From: Eriocheir sinensis
Taxonomy: Eukaryota; Arthropoda; Malacostraca; Decapoda; Varunidae
Assembly: GCF_024679095.1 (NCBI RefSeq)
Contig: NC_066509.1
Span: 19,615,825 to 19,679,824, forward strand
Direction of reading: 5' to 3'
Length of the DNA: 64,000 bases
The notes under the pieces are model-generated. The model saw only the letters and a program-made list of their open reading frames with translations, made no database searches and was not told the origin of the DNA. This document shows, piece by piece, positions 25,631 to 37,345 of this stretch. A program made the translations under genes and the position numbers. Every line of letters begins with the position of its first letter. The stretch's first letter is position 1.

Positions 25631-26744
25631 CAGAGGTTTTCGACCTGGGGTACGCCGTACCCAGGCGGTACTATAAAAGTCTGTCAGGAGGTTTGGTACT
25701 CCTTCACGGGTCGTTGGGCTGAGGGGCTGGCCGCCCACTGACTTCCATACTGTACGCGTACTGGATACGAGGAGAAGAGGCGCAGGGAAATTATTGAGTC
25801 AGGCACGCACCACTCGACAGTCGTGAACGGAGAACTTTAGGAGATTGGTGTTGCTGCTTTTTTGCAGGTTGGTCGTGGCTACTGCCTTTACTGATACAGT
25901 AATGTCGGAATGCTGTGTCGATTTCAGCTTAACATTATTATCGCAAGAAGCGTGTGGCATTGGCAAGTATAAGATTGGCCCTTGGCTTATTCTTAATGGA
26001 AAAGGTTGATGAAATAAAGAAAACACGGTATTTTTCATGTGTTCACGAAGTGGTGTTGCCAAAACGATAGCAGCGATGTATAGTTTGGATGACAGATGGC
26101 CTTGTAATTTCAGTGTGATTTGTGGTGTGACTGTGTGATATGGCTGGGTGTAATGTGGATGATATCGAGTGTGGTTTGGCTTGTTTAAACGTGTCGGCCA
26201 GCGTGGTGGTGGTGTGATGATGTGTACAGGTGTCAAAGCAAAAACTAGAACACAAGCAAATAAAGATGAGCGAAAAAAAACACATGACTGATGTTATTTA
26301 TATATTTTTTTTTTTTGGGAAAGATCTTTATAGATTGTAATACTTTTTTTTTATTTTCATGTACATATAGACTATGAACCTTATTTATCAAATGTTTTTT
26401 CCGGGGGGCAAGACTTTTTGGAGGTGCTTTTTTTTTTTAATACCAACCCTGGAGGAAGGAAATTTAGTAAGGAAAGAAAGAAGTTACGGGGAAGGAAGGG
26501 TTGGGTAGAGGGGGAGGAGTGAGGTGTAGAGATCAGTGTCTTTACGTCCACGTATTCGTCTTCGTTCTTTATGCTGTGGTTTTCATTTTCTTCTCTGTCC
26601 TTTTTTTGTAGTGACCCTATCCCCCCCTCTCTCTCTCTCTCTGGGATCATCCGTACCATCTCTCTCAGCACACCCCTAGGGGATCAGCCTTCACGTGTCC
26701 TGTGCAGCTCACGTCACAGAGTTGCCCTCCTTTGGGAACCGCTG
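25631..26744. mobile_element. Non-autonomous hAT-like element
   Basis: The left end reads cagaggttttcgacctgggg and is followed by tacgccgtacccaggcggta. The right end reads tttgggaaccgctg. These are imperfect inverted ends of the Charlie type (CAGNGGTTCTC...). Flanks actttgac (25623-25630) and ctttaact (26745-26752) match 6 of 7 bases with a one-base offset, so the target duplication is degraded or the end is off by one. No transposase is recognisable inside. Confidence 0.65.
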
Positions 26745-26752
26745 CTTTAACT

Positions 26753-27285
26753 AAGCAACACATGGAAAGAAAAATGTGCATTTCTTTATAGCATATATTA
26801 ACTTAACAGGTCTACAAAATATACCTAGAACATTAATGATGAAACCTCATGTATCAGTTGGCAATACCATGGAGGAATAAACAAATAAAGAACTTAAAAA
26901 TTAAATAAAAAGTAAAAAATATTTATTATATTATGCTACATGAATGGCACTTTCATACATTATTGAGAGAGATTCAAGTAGTAAACTGTTGCATCCATAT
27001 CCATATCAAATTCATACTAATAATAAATACTAAGTAAGGCTTCATGAATACTAGGAAAATAAGTACAGATATTCCTTTCCTTTCAAGAAAAGAAAAAGAG
27101 TTATACACATACATGTAATTAGTTTCAACCCCACAATGCTAATCTTCCATCAAATATACAGAGTTGAAATTTACAATATAAATAAAGTGAATATATTACA
27201 TACATAAGATACTTAGATACAACTAATATTTTTTTTTTGCTGGTAATTGATTGGCGCGTGTGTGTGTGACCAATAATGATAATTG

Positions 27286-27320
<35 letters not shown>

Positions 27321-27779
27321 GTGAAGAATAGAAAGTACGGTTTACATAATAAAGTCAGAAATGGAAAATTGATTCATTCTCATGGGCAGTATGTAACTCT
27401 GTAATCTTACTTGCATTAGGGGTTGGAGTGCATGAGCAATATATGTGAAAAACTGGACCCTCAGAGTGGTAGTAAGTATTTAGCTTTGCAGGTGATCAGA
27501 CCCCTTTCTGCAAATGGAAAAAATGCTTCTTATTAGTTATTGACATAGTCTTACATATTTCTTATATTGCACTATTGACAGTTCTGTTTCCTCATAATGT
27601 CCTGTCTTGAAAATCAATTACCTTGTTTCATCTAACAAAATTCAGCCTGCAAGTATGAGGAAGACATGAGAATAAAACAATCCTACTTCGTCATCTTTAT
27701 CAATCTCTTCAAAGACCATGAAACTATTTGTTCACCAACGTATCACCTATCACCTATTTTGACAGGAATTAGGTTTTTT
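26753..27779. other. AT-rich unique DNA with a (GT)n run
   Basis: AT-rich sequence lacking the pyrimidine bias of its surroundings, with GT repeats at 27281-27316. No coding region could be supported. Confidence 0.65.
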
Positions 27780-30085
27780 TTTGAAAAAAAACTGGAAAGG
27801 AAAAGTGGGTGATTGAAAAAGAAACGTTAAGAAAAAATGGAATATTGAAGATAGAAAAGTTACAGGAAAAAAAAATAGTATAAACAAAAACTGAAATGGC
27901 AAAGGCCTTAAGTGAAAAATAGGAAGTGTAAAAGATAGTAGATATTGAAAAAGTTTTGGAACATTTAAAGAAGCTGTATTATAAACAAAATAAGTGTTAG
28001 GGATGAAAGTGGTGAGGGATGGAAAAAAATTCATGGTAGACAGAAGAGATAAGGAGGAAAGTAAAAAAAGAGGACTTTAAGAAAACTCAAGAAAGAATTA
28101 TGCTGGAGAGCAAGTAAAAGGGAAAGGAAAAAAATAATTATAAAAAAAAGAATGCAAGATGAAATTAAGACAAGCAATAAAAAGAAAAGTAAGAAGAGTA
28201 GCTGAAGACTTTGGAAAAAGACTAAGTGAAAAATATATAGGGCACAAAATCATATTGGAAAGAAGTAAAAACGAAAGAAATGCAGAAAATATCTCCCAAG
28301 TAAAAATAAATGAAGTTATGGATGAGAATGGAATGACGTTAAAAGACAGGGAAGCTGTGAAGGAGAGATGGAGAGAATATTTAAAAAACTTAACGAATTT
28401 TAGGATGGACATCCAGCAGCTGTAACAGCAGCAGTTTTGAGTAGAAGGTAGGAGGAGTATATAAAGAAGTATAACATATGAAGCAGTAAATCAAGCAATA
28501 AAAGATTAAAAATGGAAAGGCGAAAAAGCAGGAATTGATGGAATCACAGCAGAAATGTTGAAGTGTGAAGGAGAGGTAGTTACTGAATGGATGGTCAGGA
28601 TTCTGTGAAGTGGCATGGGAGGGGGGGGGTTGCCAGCAGACTGAACAAAGCCATCATTGTCCCAGTTTACAAGAGGAAGGGCAGGAGAGGGAGGTAGGAG
28701 CTATAGAGTTTAAGTCTCCAAGTATACACGGAAAGGTATAGAAGGGTGAAAAGGCTTACAGAAAAGAAAATCTGTGAAGAACAAGGAGGCTTCAGGAAGG
28801 AAAGGATGTGTGGATCAGATATTTTCCTTCAGGATGATAGTAGAAAAAACAATAGCAAAAAGAAAGAAACCATACACTGCCTTCATGGATTAGGAAAAAG
28901 CTACGACGAGTCGATTGGATTGCATTGTGGGATGTTTTAAAGATTTATGGTGTGGAAGGAAACTGCTTAGTGCAATAAAGTGTTTTATGAGAATGCATGT
29001 GTCAAAATTAGTGGAGAAAATAGTGAACATTTTTATATAAAAGTGGGCTTAAGACAAGGGTGCGTCATGTCACCATGGTTATTCAATATTTATATGGATG
29101 GTGTTATGAGAGAAATGAAGGGCAAAGTTGGGGAGTTGGAGTTAAAATGTATGCTGAGGGAAGGAAGTGGGTGCTGAATTCAATCTTATTTGCTGATGAC
29201 ATGGTGCTCATTGCAGAAAATGAAAGTGACTTACAAAATTTGGTCAGTGTTTTTGATAGGGTATGTAAAAGGAGAAAGCTGAAAGTAAATGTCAACAAAA
29301 GTAAAGTGATGGTTTGTGAGTTAAGTAGAAGTGAGGTTGTAGATTTTGTATGCCCATATAGAGTGGGAACTGAATGTGAAAAAAATGCTAAATAATTTTG
29401 AATGGTGAAGAAATGGAGGAGGTCAATGAGTTTAAGTATCTTGATCAGTTATGTGCAAGCATGGTAATACGGAGGGTGAGACAAGAGAAAGGGCATTGCA
29501 AGGAAGAAGGGTGGTAGGGTCTTTGGGACGTATCATGAATGGCAGAAGTGTGAGCATGGAGGTAAAGAAGGATTTGAAAAATACAATAATAGTACCAACC
29601 CTCACATATGCAAGTGAAACATGGGCCTGGAATGAAAGTCAAAGGTCTAGAGTGTAGGCAGTGGAAATGAGTTATTTGAGGAGTGCATGTGGTGTGAGTA
29701 GAATGGATGGAATAAGTAATTAAAGTGTGTATGAACGTTTTGGAATATGTCACGGGGGTGAAGGGAAGAGGTGTTGATTGGTGGAAGAAGTGAAGTGACA
29801 CTTTAAAATAGTTTGGTCACATGGAGCAAATGGAGGAGAGTGAGATGACCAGGATGGTGTATGTGAGTGAGATGGAGGGAGGGAATAGAGGACGACCTCC
29901 AATGAAATGGAGAGAGAGGATGCAGGCGTGCGTTAGGGAGAAGGGGAAAGATCCTTGAGAAACTTTGTGCAGACAAGGAGGAGTGTCTGGATAGAAAAAA
30001 GATGGAAACTCTTCTGCCATGGCCATTCCTGGTAGGAGCTCCTTCAGCATGCGTCCCGATGAAATGATGATAAAGATTGACCTTA
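27780..30085 (+). mobile_element. Decayed RTE-like LINE
   Basis: A plus-strand LINE with linker, RT and C-terminal parts. The start is approximate and an endonuclease is not recognised. The 3' end, at about 30060-30085, is a short gatgaaatgatgataaagat-like tail, typical of RTE-type elements rather than of the hairpin-ended LINEs in this window. Composition is A-rich and unlike the neighbouring microsatellite DNA. Confidence 0.75.
28140..30060 (+). pseudogene. RTE-like reverse transcriptase, broken
   Basis: The linker reads AENISQVKINEVMDENGMTLKDREAVKERWREYL (about 28280-28390). RT blocks follow: NKAIIVPVYKRKGRR (28647), CEEQGGFRKERMCGSDIF (28765), KVGLRQGCVMSPWLFNIYMDG (29040), and the catalytic LFADDMVLIAE (29188). 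The C-terminal part has GRIMNGRSVSMEVK, then VPTLTYASETWAWNE (29595), MSYLRSACGVSRMDG and RRGRPPMKWRERM. Multiple stops and frame changes show it is dead. Confidence 0.85.
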
Positions 30086-30320
30086 ACCTGTATTTGAGAT
30101 AATTCGCTGAAGCCTGTGCATATAACACCTGTAAGGAGGGGTTGGGGGCAGTGAGATTAGCTTAGGAAGCTGGTTGGAGGTCACGACTCTGATTTACAAC
30201 AGTGCAGCCCTGCTGTAAAGAAATATTCAATTTTATCTAACTAGTTTTATATAGCACAGCTATCATTTGATGTGAATATGCAGAATGAAACAATTAACAT
30301 TTCAGTGCATCCCAAGAGAA
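30086..30320. other. Unique AT-rich spacer
   Basis: Short non-repetitive spacer between the LINE and the inverted-repeat element. No feature recognised. Confidence 0.6.
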
Positions 30321-30874
30321 ATCGTTCTTGCATGAAAGACCTGTGAAATCCAAGCGAAATGAGCTTTAAAAATATTGTTTACATTACATACTGAGTACCT
30401 GCTTTGGGTGAATCTTTGTGCCTTCAGCGAAATTATCAGAACATTTGAGGCCAGGCATCTCGGCAGAAAGCGAGCCTCCTTTGTTTATTGTCTGTGTGCG
30501 ATAATGGCATCCATCCAATAGTGTTTTCCTCCACCCACAACTCCTGGCTCTAAAGCCATCACCTTTGAACTGCCTACACTCCTGGTAGCGGCATCACCTT
30601 TGACCTGTTCATGCTTCTGGTAGTGGCAGTCGTCCACCCAAGGTCTTGGATCATCTCGCACAACAACCTGCAATCATTTGAGGGTGAAGTATAATATGCT
30701 GGGAGCGAAGCCGGTAACCTCACTGAGACACAAAACACCTGGCCTTCCCTAGTCTTGGAGAGAGAGGGTGGGGCTGATACATGCATGGCAGAACTCAGCA
30801 AACAATGTAATGTAAATAGATTTTCAAGAAGCCCAATTTGGCTTGATTTCACAGGGCTTTCATGCAAGAACGAT
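30321..30874. mobile_element. Small element with 39-40 bp terminal inverted repeats
   Basis: The left arm (30321-30360) starts atcgttcttgcatgaaag. The complement of the right arm (30835-30874) starts with the same 18 bases and stays similar through cctgtgaaatc and aagc-aaat, with two mismatches and one gap. The inside has no transposase, so this looks like a MITE or deletion derivative. Flanking duplications are not obvious. Superfamily unknown. Confidence 0.6.
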
Positions 30875-31630
30875 TATGGATGAGGAAATGCCTAATAGCA
30901 TTTATATTTTTTCTCATTTACCAATAAATAAAACAATGAGAATGATCGCTACATTATTACTAATGTTAGATCACTTATTATATTGAAGTGTAATTGTTGA
31001 AAGTCCAAACGAAATACAGATAATTTATGATGATTGAAAAAATACTTTGTAATTCTTTACAAGAACTCCGCTACTCCAGTGCCCCCCCCCCCCAAAAACA
31101 ACCCTGGGGGGAAAGGGAGATTGACTGAAATATGGGACTCCCAAATTTACACCCCAAATCCTAAAATAGAGTAAATTTTCTACTCTAAAAGTGTACTGAA
31201 CTGCGTATATCTGACAGCTACACTGTACGTCAAGTATATTTAAACTTCTCCAACCTGTCTTTACCTAACCAAAACTGACCCTCCCTCTGCTAGGTTAGGT
31301 TAGAATAGATTACAAGACAATATATTAATGAACTCCTTAAACATTTAACTGAGAATTTTCCCTATCCTAGGAAATATTTTATAGTAGTTTTGGAAGCCCA
31401 TTTTTCAGTTAATTTGACTCCTTCACAACCCCAATTCTCCACAGGTTCCTAGGCTTGTCTTGGGGGTAGGGCAGGGCTGAGCAGAGGAGGCGGATTTCTT
31501 GTAAAGAGTACCAGTAGCTCAAGCGTGGGCCTGTGACCCAATAGTCGCTGGCTGGCAACTCTGGAATAATACCTCATTAACTGAAGATGGTCACTATAGT
31601 AAGAATGGGAGGGGAAAATGATCAGGATAG
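30875..31630. other. AT-rich unique DNA
   Basis: No open frame or repeat family recognised. A C run of 12 lies near 31083. Confidence 0.6.
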
Positions 31631-31631
31631 T

Positions 31632-31757
31632 GATTTCATTGCTTTCCTAAAGTCCACCACAGGTCGAAATGAACCATCCTTTTGGTGGGATAAAAGTGAT
31701 GAATTCACGGGAATGTGATTCTGAATGACTCCTTGAGCAAACATGTCATCCCCTCCT
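31632..31757 (-). pseudogene. Ty3/Gypsy-type reverse transcriptase scrap
   Basis: On the minus strand about 40 codons read AQGVIQNHIPVNSSLL, then KDGSFRPVVDFRKA. This matches the conserved G-I-I-x-P-S-x-S-P-x-x-S-P and K-K-D-G-S-x-R-x-x-x-D-Y-R-x-L-N start of Ty3/Gypsy RT. It is cut short at both ends, and no LTR, protease or integrase is seen nearby. Confidence 0.65.
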
Positions 31758-31759
31758 CT

Positions 31760-33092
31760 CTTCCTCCCCTTCATCCCCTCCCCCTCGTCTCCACACAGCA
31801 GTTTATACATATCCCGGCTGCTCATTATCATTAATACGCAGCCTTGAGTCAGGTCTAATGGCCTCGCATCACAGCCAATTAATTAAGCGGCACAGCTGAA
31901 GACAAAGTCCCGGACGATAGGCCTTGTGTCTGTGTCCGCTGCTGCTCTGTCCTCTATTTTACATGTGTTTTCTTTATAATATTCCGTCTTTAATCCGAGT
32001 TTGTTTTTCCTAGCGCCACCGAGAGTTCTTTCCGCCTGGGTACGTGTGGGGAGGGGGATGAGAGGTGTAGGGTATGTGGCCATTTGTGGAGGCAGGAGGA
32101 GGGTGTCTTGTTTTCATCATTATCTCATGTAATTCTCCTCATCTCTTTGGGTTCCTTTTGATTTTTATGAATTGTAAGCATTTTTTTTAAAGAATGTATT
32201 TTTTGTTGTTGGAAGGAAAGCTTTATTATCGTTAGTAAGGAACGTTTTAAAATGTCAAGTTTACTTTTTGAATTCTTTAGCATCTTACATATTTTATTCA
32301 CAGTTTCATTGACGTTGAAATGTTGGTTTGCTCGAGAGTAATTTCAAGCACCTTGCATACTCATTCACCTATCTTCATTATTTTATGTAAATTTGAATAT
32401 GTTTACATTTGGATTTCCTCCGATTACATTTTCCTTTCTTGAGTCAAGATAAGACACTTGTCCAATCAAAAGTATTATTTTTTTAAGCACGTTCTGCACT
32501 AATATATGAATGCTGTATGATTTTCTACCAAGGTATATCAAAGTTGTCATGTACACTTCTTTACAGATTTAAACCTTTGGAGTGAGGGTTATTCAACTCA
32601 ATATGTTCTTAAGTGTTCTTCTTATACCTCGGGAGCAATCTTTTTTTTTTTCATTATTTCATCTTTCAAATAGCCTGTCTCATCTACCAAATTATAGGAC
32701 AGGGGAAATATTGTGCCAAGTTCTAAGGCTGTATTTCATTCCCATTACTACGCCAATCTCTTCATCCTTGTTTAATATATTTCGAATTTGCTTCTCCTTG
32801 CTGTTCACTTTCATTCAAGTTAACATCAAAGTGCAAAATGGAATAAAATAGTGAAAGTCGAGATAAGTTGTTTAATTCAGAAGGCATTTATTTTTCGTTG
32901 AAAGATGTCGCTTCCTACTAACTTGAGTTAGTGGCAGGGTTTTCTGCATCCCAGGACAAAGGCATCAAAAGCGTGACCTGATATTTCTTTTGTGCCCGAG
33001 AGTTTATTGTTTCATGACGTGTTGATTAGGTGGAGTCTGAGAGCGTGGGAAAAGATGCATACACCTGAGACCTGCAGACAATTGGCAACACA

Positions 33093-33138
<46 letters not shown>

Positions 33139-33600
33139 AAACATAAAAATAAATAGCATAAAAATAAGACAGAAATAAATGGAATAGAGAGTAAAATAAA
33201 AACTAAAACTAATTAAACTGAATAAATAAATACATAAATAGATATATAGAGAAAAAATATAAACAAATACATCTAAAAGTGAATGAAAATGAACATATAA
33301 AAGATAATAACTCTGATAATCGCTTCTGATCTCAACGTCAGCAAAAAAGGAAACAATAAAAATAAGAATCATGATATTAATAATCGTAATATTAATAAAA
33401 CGAAGAATAACAGAAAAGCTCTTTTTAGTAAGAATACGAGGATAATCTGAAGACTCGCACAATACCTTTAATCTTCTTTTTCGGAGGAGATTTCTACCTA
33501 TGAATTATTTTGGGAGACTAGCGTATTAACGCCGCAAATAAATATAACGACTTTTCGTCTACTCAGAATAAACGCGAACAATGGCGCTCAAAACTCTCCA
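31760..33600. other. AT-rich unique DNA with (CA)n
   Basis: Mostly unique AT-rich sequence with a CA array at about 33073-33135. No gene or known repeat is supported. Confidence 0.65.
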
Positions 33601-33604
33601 TTGT

Positions 33605-33898
33605 AACTGAGACACCTTTCCTCCCTCTTGCTCCCAGCCCTCTTCATTCCCCTCCCTTGCTCCTCCTCCCTCCCTTTACTTCCCCTCCCTCCCTTTTCTA
33701 TCACTAGCTTCCTAACTTCCTTCCCTTCCTCCTTACGTCCTCTTTCTCTCTTCTCCTTCCTCTCCCTCATTCCTCCCTCTCATCTCCTTTCTCCCCATCC
33801 CCCTTCTCTTGCCCTTGCCCCAATTAACGCTTCTGTACCAAGTCCACCTGGAAAAATGTCCCACCAACACCTTTTGACACTGATAGAGAGACTTCCTC

Positions 33899-33960
<62 letters not shown>
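33605..33960. repeat. Pyrimidine tract and (GT)n microsatellite
   Basis: C/T-rich DNA (33605-33830) and a 60-base GT array (33900-33958) lie just upstream of the open frame at 34008. Confidence 0.93.
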
Positions 33961-33963
<3 letters not shown>

Positions 33964-34007
33964 ATCAATTTGTGTATTCCCACTATCCACAACTCTTGCA
34001 ATTTATC

Positions 34008-34457
34008 ATGTCTAACAATTGCAGTCATATATTCTTATCCATCGTCATCTTTTTTATAGTAGGATTTTTCATTTTGTTTTTGGGGTGGCTTGGGGCAAGG
34101 CAGGAGAAAACAAGATATAACAGCAAGAGAACGACAAGCCCAACTCAAAGGACAAAACATAAAATTAAAATAGCAGCTACCCCTGCTCCTGTAAAAAATA
34201 AGATGAGAGAATATGAAAAAAGTCAGTTTCCCAATTGGATTGATAAAATAATAAGAATGTGTATGAATGACTATGAAAAAAAAGAAATATTCGATACTGC
34301 TTCACTCCAAGAGAATAAAGGAAATACGCAAAAGAAGTTATCACCTTTTTTGAGAGAACTATCTTACGATAATTTACCTCTGATAATTAAAATAAGGAGG
34401 GACATCAAGGCCAACAAAGATGTTTTCAGATATTCTAGCAAAGGGATGAAAAATTAA
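34008..34457 (+). CDS. Hypothetical single-pass membrane protein, 149 aa
   Basis: This is the only long frame made of complex, non-repetitive sequence that is fully intact. The start chosen is the first ATG after the GT array; the frame is open further upstream only through simple repeat. Residues 8-29 (HIFLSIVIFFIVGFFILFLGW) are a strong membrane segment. A Lys/Arg/Thr-rich stretch follows (about 31-66), then a mixed, probably folded region with FPNWIDKIIRMCMNDYEKKEIF and LPLIIKIRRDI. No cysteine-rich or known enzyme motif is seen and no introns are needed. I do not recognise a family. Possibilities are a small host gene, a young retrocopy, or a relic of an integrated DNA virus; none is proven. 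Confidence 0.45.
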   Translation: MSNNCSHIFLSIVIFFIVGFFILFLGWLGARQEKTRYNSKRTTSPTQRTKHKIKIAATPAPVKNKMREYEKSQFPNWIDKIIRMCMNDYEKKEIFDTASLQENKGNTQKKLSPFLRELSYDNLPLIIKIRRDIKANKDVFRYSSKGMKN

Positions 34458-34473
34458 TTATAATATCCAATTT

Positions 34474-35136
34474 ATGCATCAGAAAGTTGAACCTTATGGC
34501 ACGAGACTGAGCTTGGGAAAAAATATTGACATTTCTTTTGGGTCGTGTGAAGAGACTCATTAACTTCAAGCAGTTAAAAAGTGAACGGTGTTAGCAACAA
34601 AAAGGTAGTACTATTTAAATGATGGATTACATGCAGTTGATTATGCACTAATATGTCTGTCTGTGATGATGCAAAATGCCCCTTCTGCTTACTTCCGCCT
34701 CTCCAGCTTGTGCTGTGATTTAAAAACAAACAGTAATCAAATACTGTTAACATACTTCATCCTTCAAAATCAAGAGACTTACACACATTTAAGGAGTGAA
34801 GAACAGACCATTAAAACAAAATATGCATAAAGTTGAAATTAAATTGTTGGCAAAAAGCTCAATAATTCTTCTGAGCAGCCAATATCCTTAGAGGCGACGG
34901 CAGACGAAGGACCGATCAAACCAGCAATGCATAATCTTCAGTTGCTAGATGAAATCATCTCAAAAATGCAGAGAGAGACGGAAGAGGAAGAGAGAGGTGG
35001 AAGAGGTGAGGAAAGGATGAAAAAGAGACTGAAGAGAACAATTGAAAGCAACAACAAGGATGATGAAGAAGGAGAAGATAGAGTGATTGAAGTTGAAAAG
35101 GGGGTAAAAAGGAATGAAAGAAAAAGGAAAAAATGA
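34474..35136 (+). pseudogene. Possible decaying coding frame
   Basis: Frame 1 from 34474 reads VEPYGTRLSLGKNIDISFG, then stops at about 34561, 34591 and 34606. It continues LHAVDYALICLSVMMQNAPSAYF through to a stop at 34828. The same frame resumes at about 34850 with a stretch including ADEGPIKPAMHNLQLLDEII, and runs into an Arg/Glu/Lys-rich end at 35136. Staying in one frame through complex sequence hints at a former gene. No homology is recognised, so this is weak. Confidence 0.25.
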
Positions 35137-36235
35137 AGAAGACAGGTAGAGGCAGGTAGGAGAATGAGGAATAAATAAAAGACGGAAAAAACAAACAGAT
35201 GGAACTGGCCAAAAACGAAAGAAACACAAAGGACAATAAGAAAATAATGATAAAGATGGAGAAAGGAAATAAAAGAAAAAATACTTTGCTGAATACAGAA
35301 ATAGTAGGAAGGAAAAGGAAGGAGAGAAGCAATTGATATAGATGTGAAGGCCAGCTGATATGTTTTAGAGAGAGAGAAAAGAGTGAGAGGAAGAGGGTGA
35401 GAGAGAGAGGATAAAGAGAAAGAAGTGTGCAATACCGTGCTCAAAGGGAGAGGGAGGAGGGAGGAATAGTAGATAAATCAGATGAAAGAGAGTAAAACCG
35501 GTGAGCAAGGCAGAAAGTAATGAGGGAGAGCGATTAAGAGATGAGAGAGAGAGAGAGAGAAGTGGGAGATAGGAAAGAGAATGGCGAAGGAGAGCGGAAA
35601 GGAGGAGGATGATGAATCAGAGAAGAATTAAGAAGGAGGAAGGTAGAGTGAGGTGAGGGAGAAAAGAAGATGGAGAGTGAGGAAGGTAAAGAAGATGAGG
35701 GAGAAGGTGGTGAAGATAGGAAGGAGGAAAGAAGAAGAAGGATGGAGGAAGGAGGTCAGGAGAGAGAGAAAGAAATTGATGGCAGGAAAGAGGAAAGAAG
35801 TAGAAAGTATATAAGAAAATTGAAAGGAGGAGGAGGAGGAGGAGGAGGAGGAGGAGGAGGAGGAGGAGGAGGAGGAGGAGGAGGAGAAGAGGTGAGACGG
35901 AGGTACTTAGAAGTAAGGCACCTCGCTTATGACCAGCCTCCTCCTCCTCCTCCTCCTCCTCCTCCTCTCGAGTCCTCTTCTCCCTCTCTTTCTCATTTTT
36001 TAACCTTTTCGTTATGTGCATTTTATTTCCCGTTCGTATATTTTTTCCTGAAGTATTTTTTCCATTGATTTTTCCCCGTACTATTTTTTCCGTACTGATT
36101 TTTACGATACAATTTTTTTCCATACGGTTTTTCCTTTACTGATTTTTTCCTGTCTGATTTTCTTTCTTTCTCATAAATGTTGTTCTTTCGTGTTGTCTTT
36201 TATTCCTTTATTGCTTTTGTGCATACACCTTGATT
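35137..36235. repeat. Purine tract with (GGA)n and (CCT)n
   Basis: Purine-rich to about 35890, with GGA repeats at 35826-35886 and CCT repeats at 35937-35966. T-rich DNA follows, in which actgattttt-like words recur. No gene is seen. Confidence 0.85.
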
Positions 36236-36236
36236 A

Positions 36237-36520
<284 letters not shown>

Positions 36521-37084
36521 CCTGTCTGTATCTATCCCCATCTATCCTATCCATCTGTCTTTCAACGTTCTAGATTCTTGTTTTTTTTCTTGTTCTTGTT
36601 CGTCTTTATCAACTATCATCTTCTTCTTCTTCTTCTTCTTCTGTTCTTCTTCTGTTCTTCACCGCCTTATGCTTCGTTTTCTTTGAAATCTCATTTTACC
36701 TATTTTCTCAGTTCCTCCTCCACTCGTCTTCCTCCTCCTCCTCCTCCCTCCAAACACAGGATGAAAGAAAACCAAGCAATGGAGAGAGAGAAGGCCGTTA
36801 GGAGGAAAAGAATTGGGTGGCTTAGAGAAGTGTTGACAGGGGAAGGGAAGGGAGGGAAGGGAAGGGAAGGGGAAGGGAGGGAGGAAGAGGAGGAGGAGTA
36901 AGGGAGAGAGAAAGAATGGAAGTAAACTGAAGGTGTAAAGGAGCCAGGATTAATTGTTAAAGAGCAGGAGGAGGAGGAGGGAGGAGGAGAAGGAGGATGC
37001 AGGATCTAAAGGGAGGAGGAGGGAAGAAGAGAGGGGTGAGGTAAGCCAGGAAGGATGGAGGAAGAGAATTGGATAAAGCCTGGA
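36521..37084. other. TTC-rich and purine-rich DNA
   Basis: TTC repeats near 36620-36655, then purine-rich sequence. No gene is seen. Confidence 0.75.
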
Positions 37085-37345
37085 ACCTTGGAAAGCATGA
37101 AAATACGAGAAGCATCAAGCCCTATTAACTTATTACGAGGGTTGCCCGATGTAGTGATTTAATCTGCTCGACAAATCGTCACCTTGCCTCCAGAGCAGAT
37201 TCAAAGCACTTCTCAGTGCGATGTACATTCAGTTAATTCCTGACCCTATGACAAACTTCTGGTCGTTTCCGATTTTTAAAGGGAGTTGATGGATTTCGCA
37301 CTGGCTACTTCCTACAGGGAGGAATTTGTTCCAGTGGCGGATGGC
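37085..37345 (-). mobile_element. LINE 3' fragment, antisense
   Basis: On the minus strand it starts at RHWNKFLPVGSSQCE, a decayed form of the R-x-F-N-x-L-P block that closes LINE proteins. It continues into a 3' region that aligns with 56275-56550, including a bulged hairpin (37116-37144) and a tail of ttttcatgctttcc words. Only the last few hundred bases remain. Confidence 0.7.
37116..37144 (-). other. Bulged LINE 3' hairpin, second type
   Basis: Minus strand: caaccct pairs with aggg-ttg across a 14-base loop, with one bulged base in the second arm. The copy at 56485-56515 has different bases but the same pairing and bulge position. Confidence 0.5.

Noticed and set aside
27413..27510. Possible minus-strand exon between tttgcag and gtaagatt
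   Set aside because: Splice-like ends are present, but all three frames have stops and no product is recognised.
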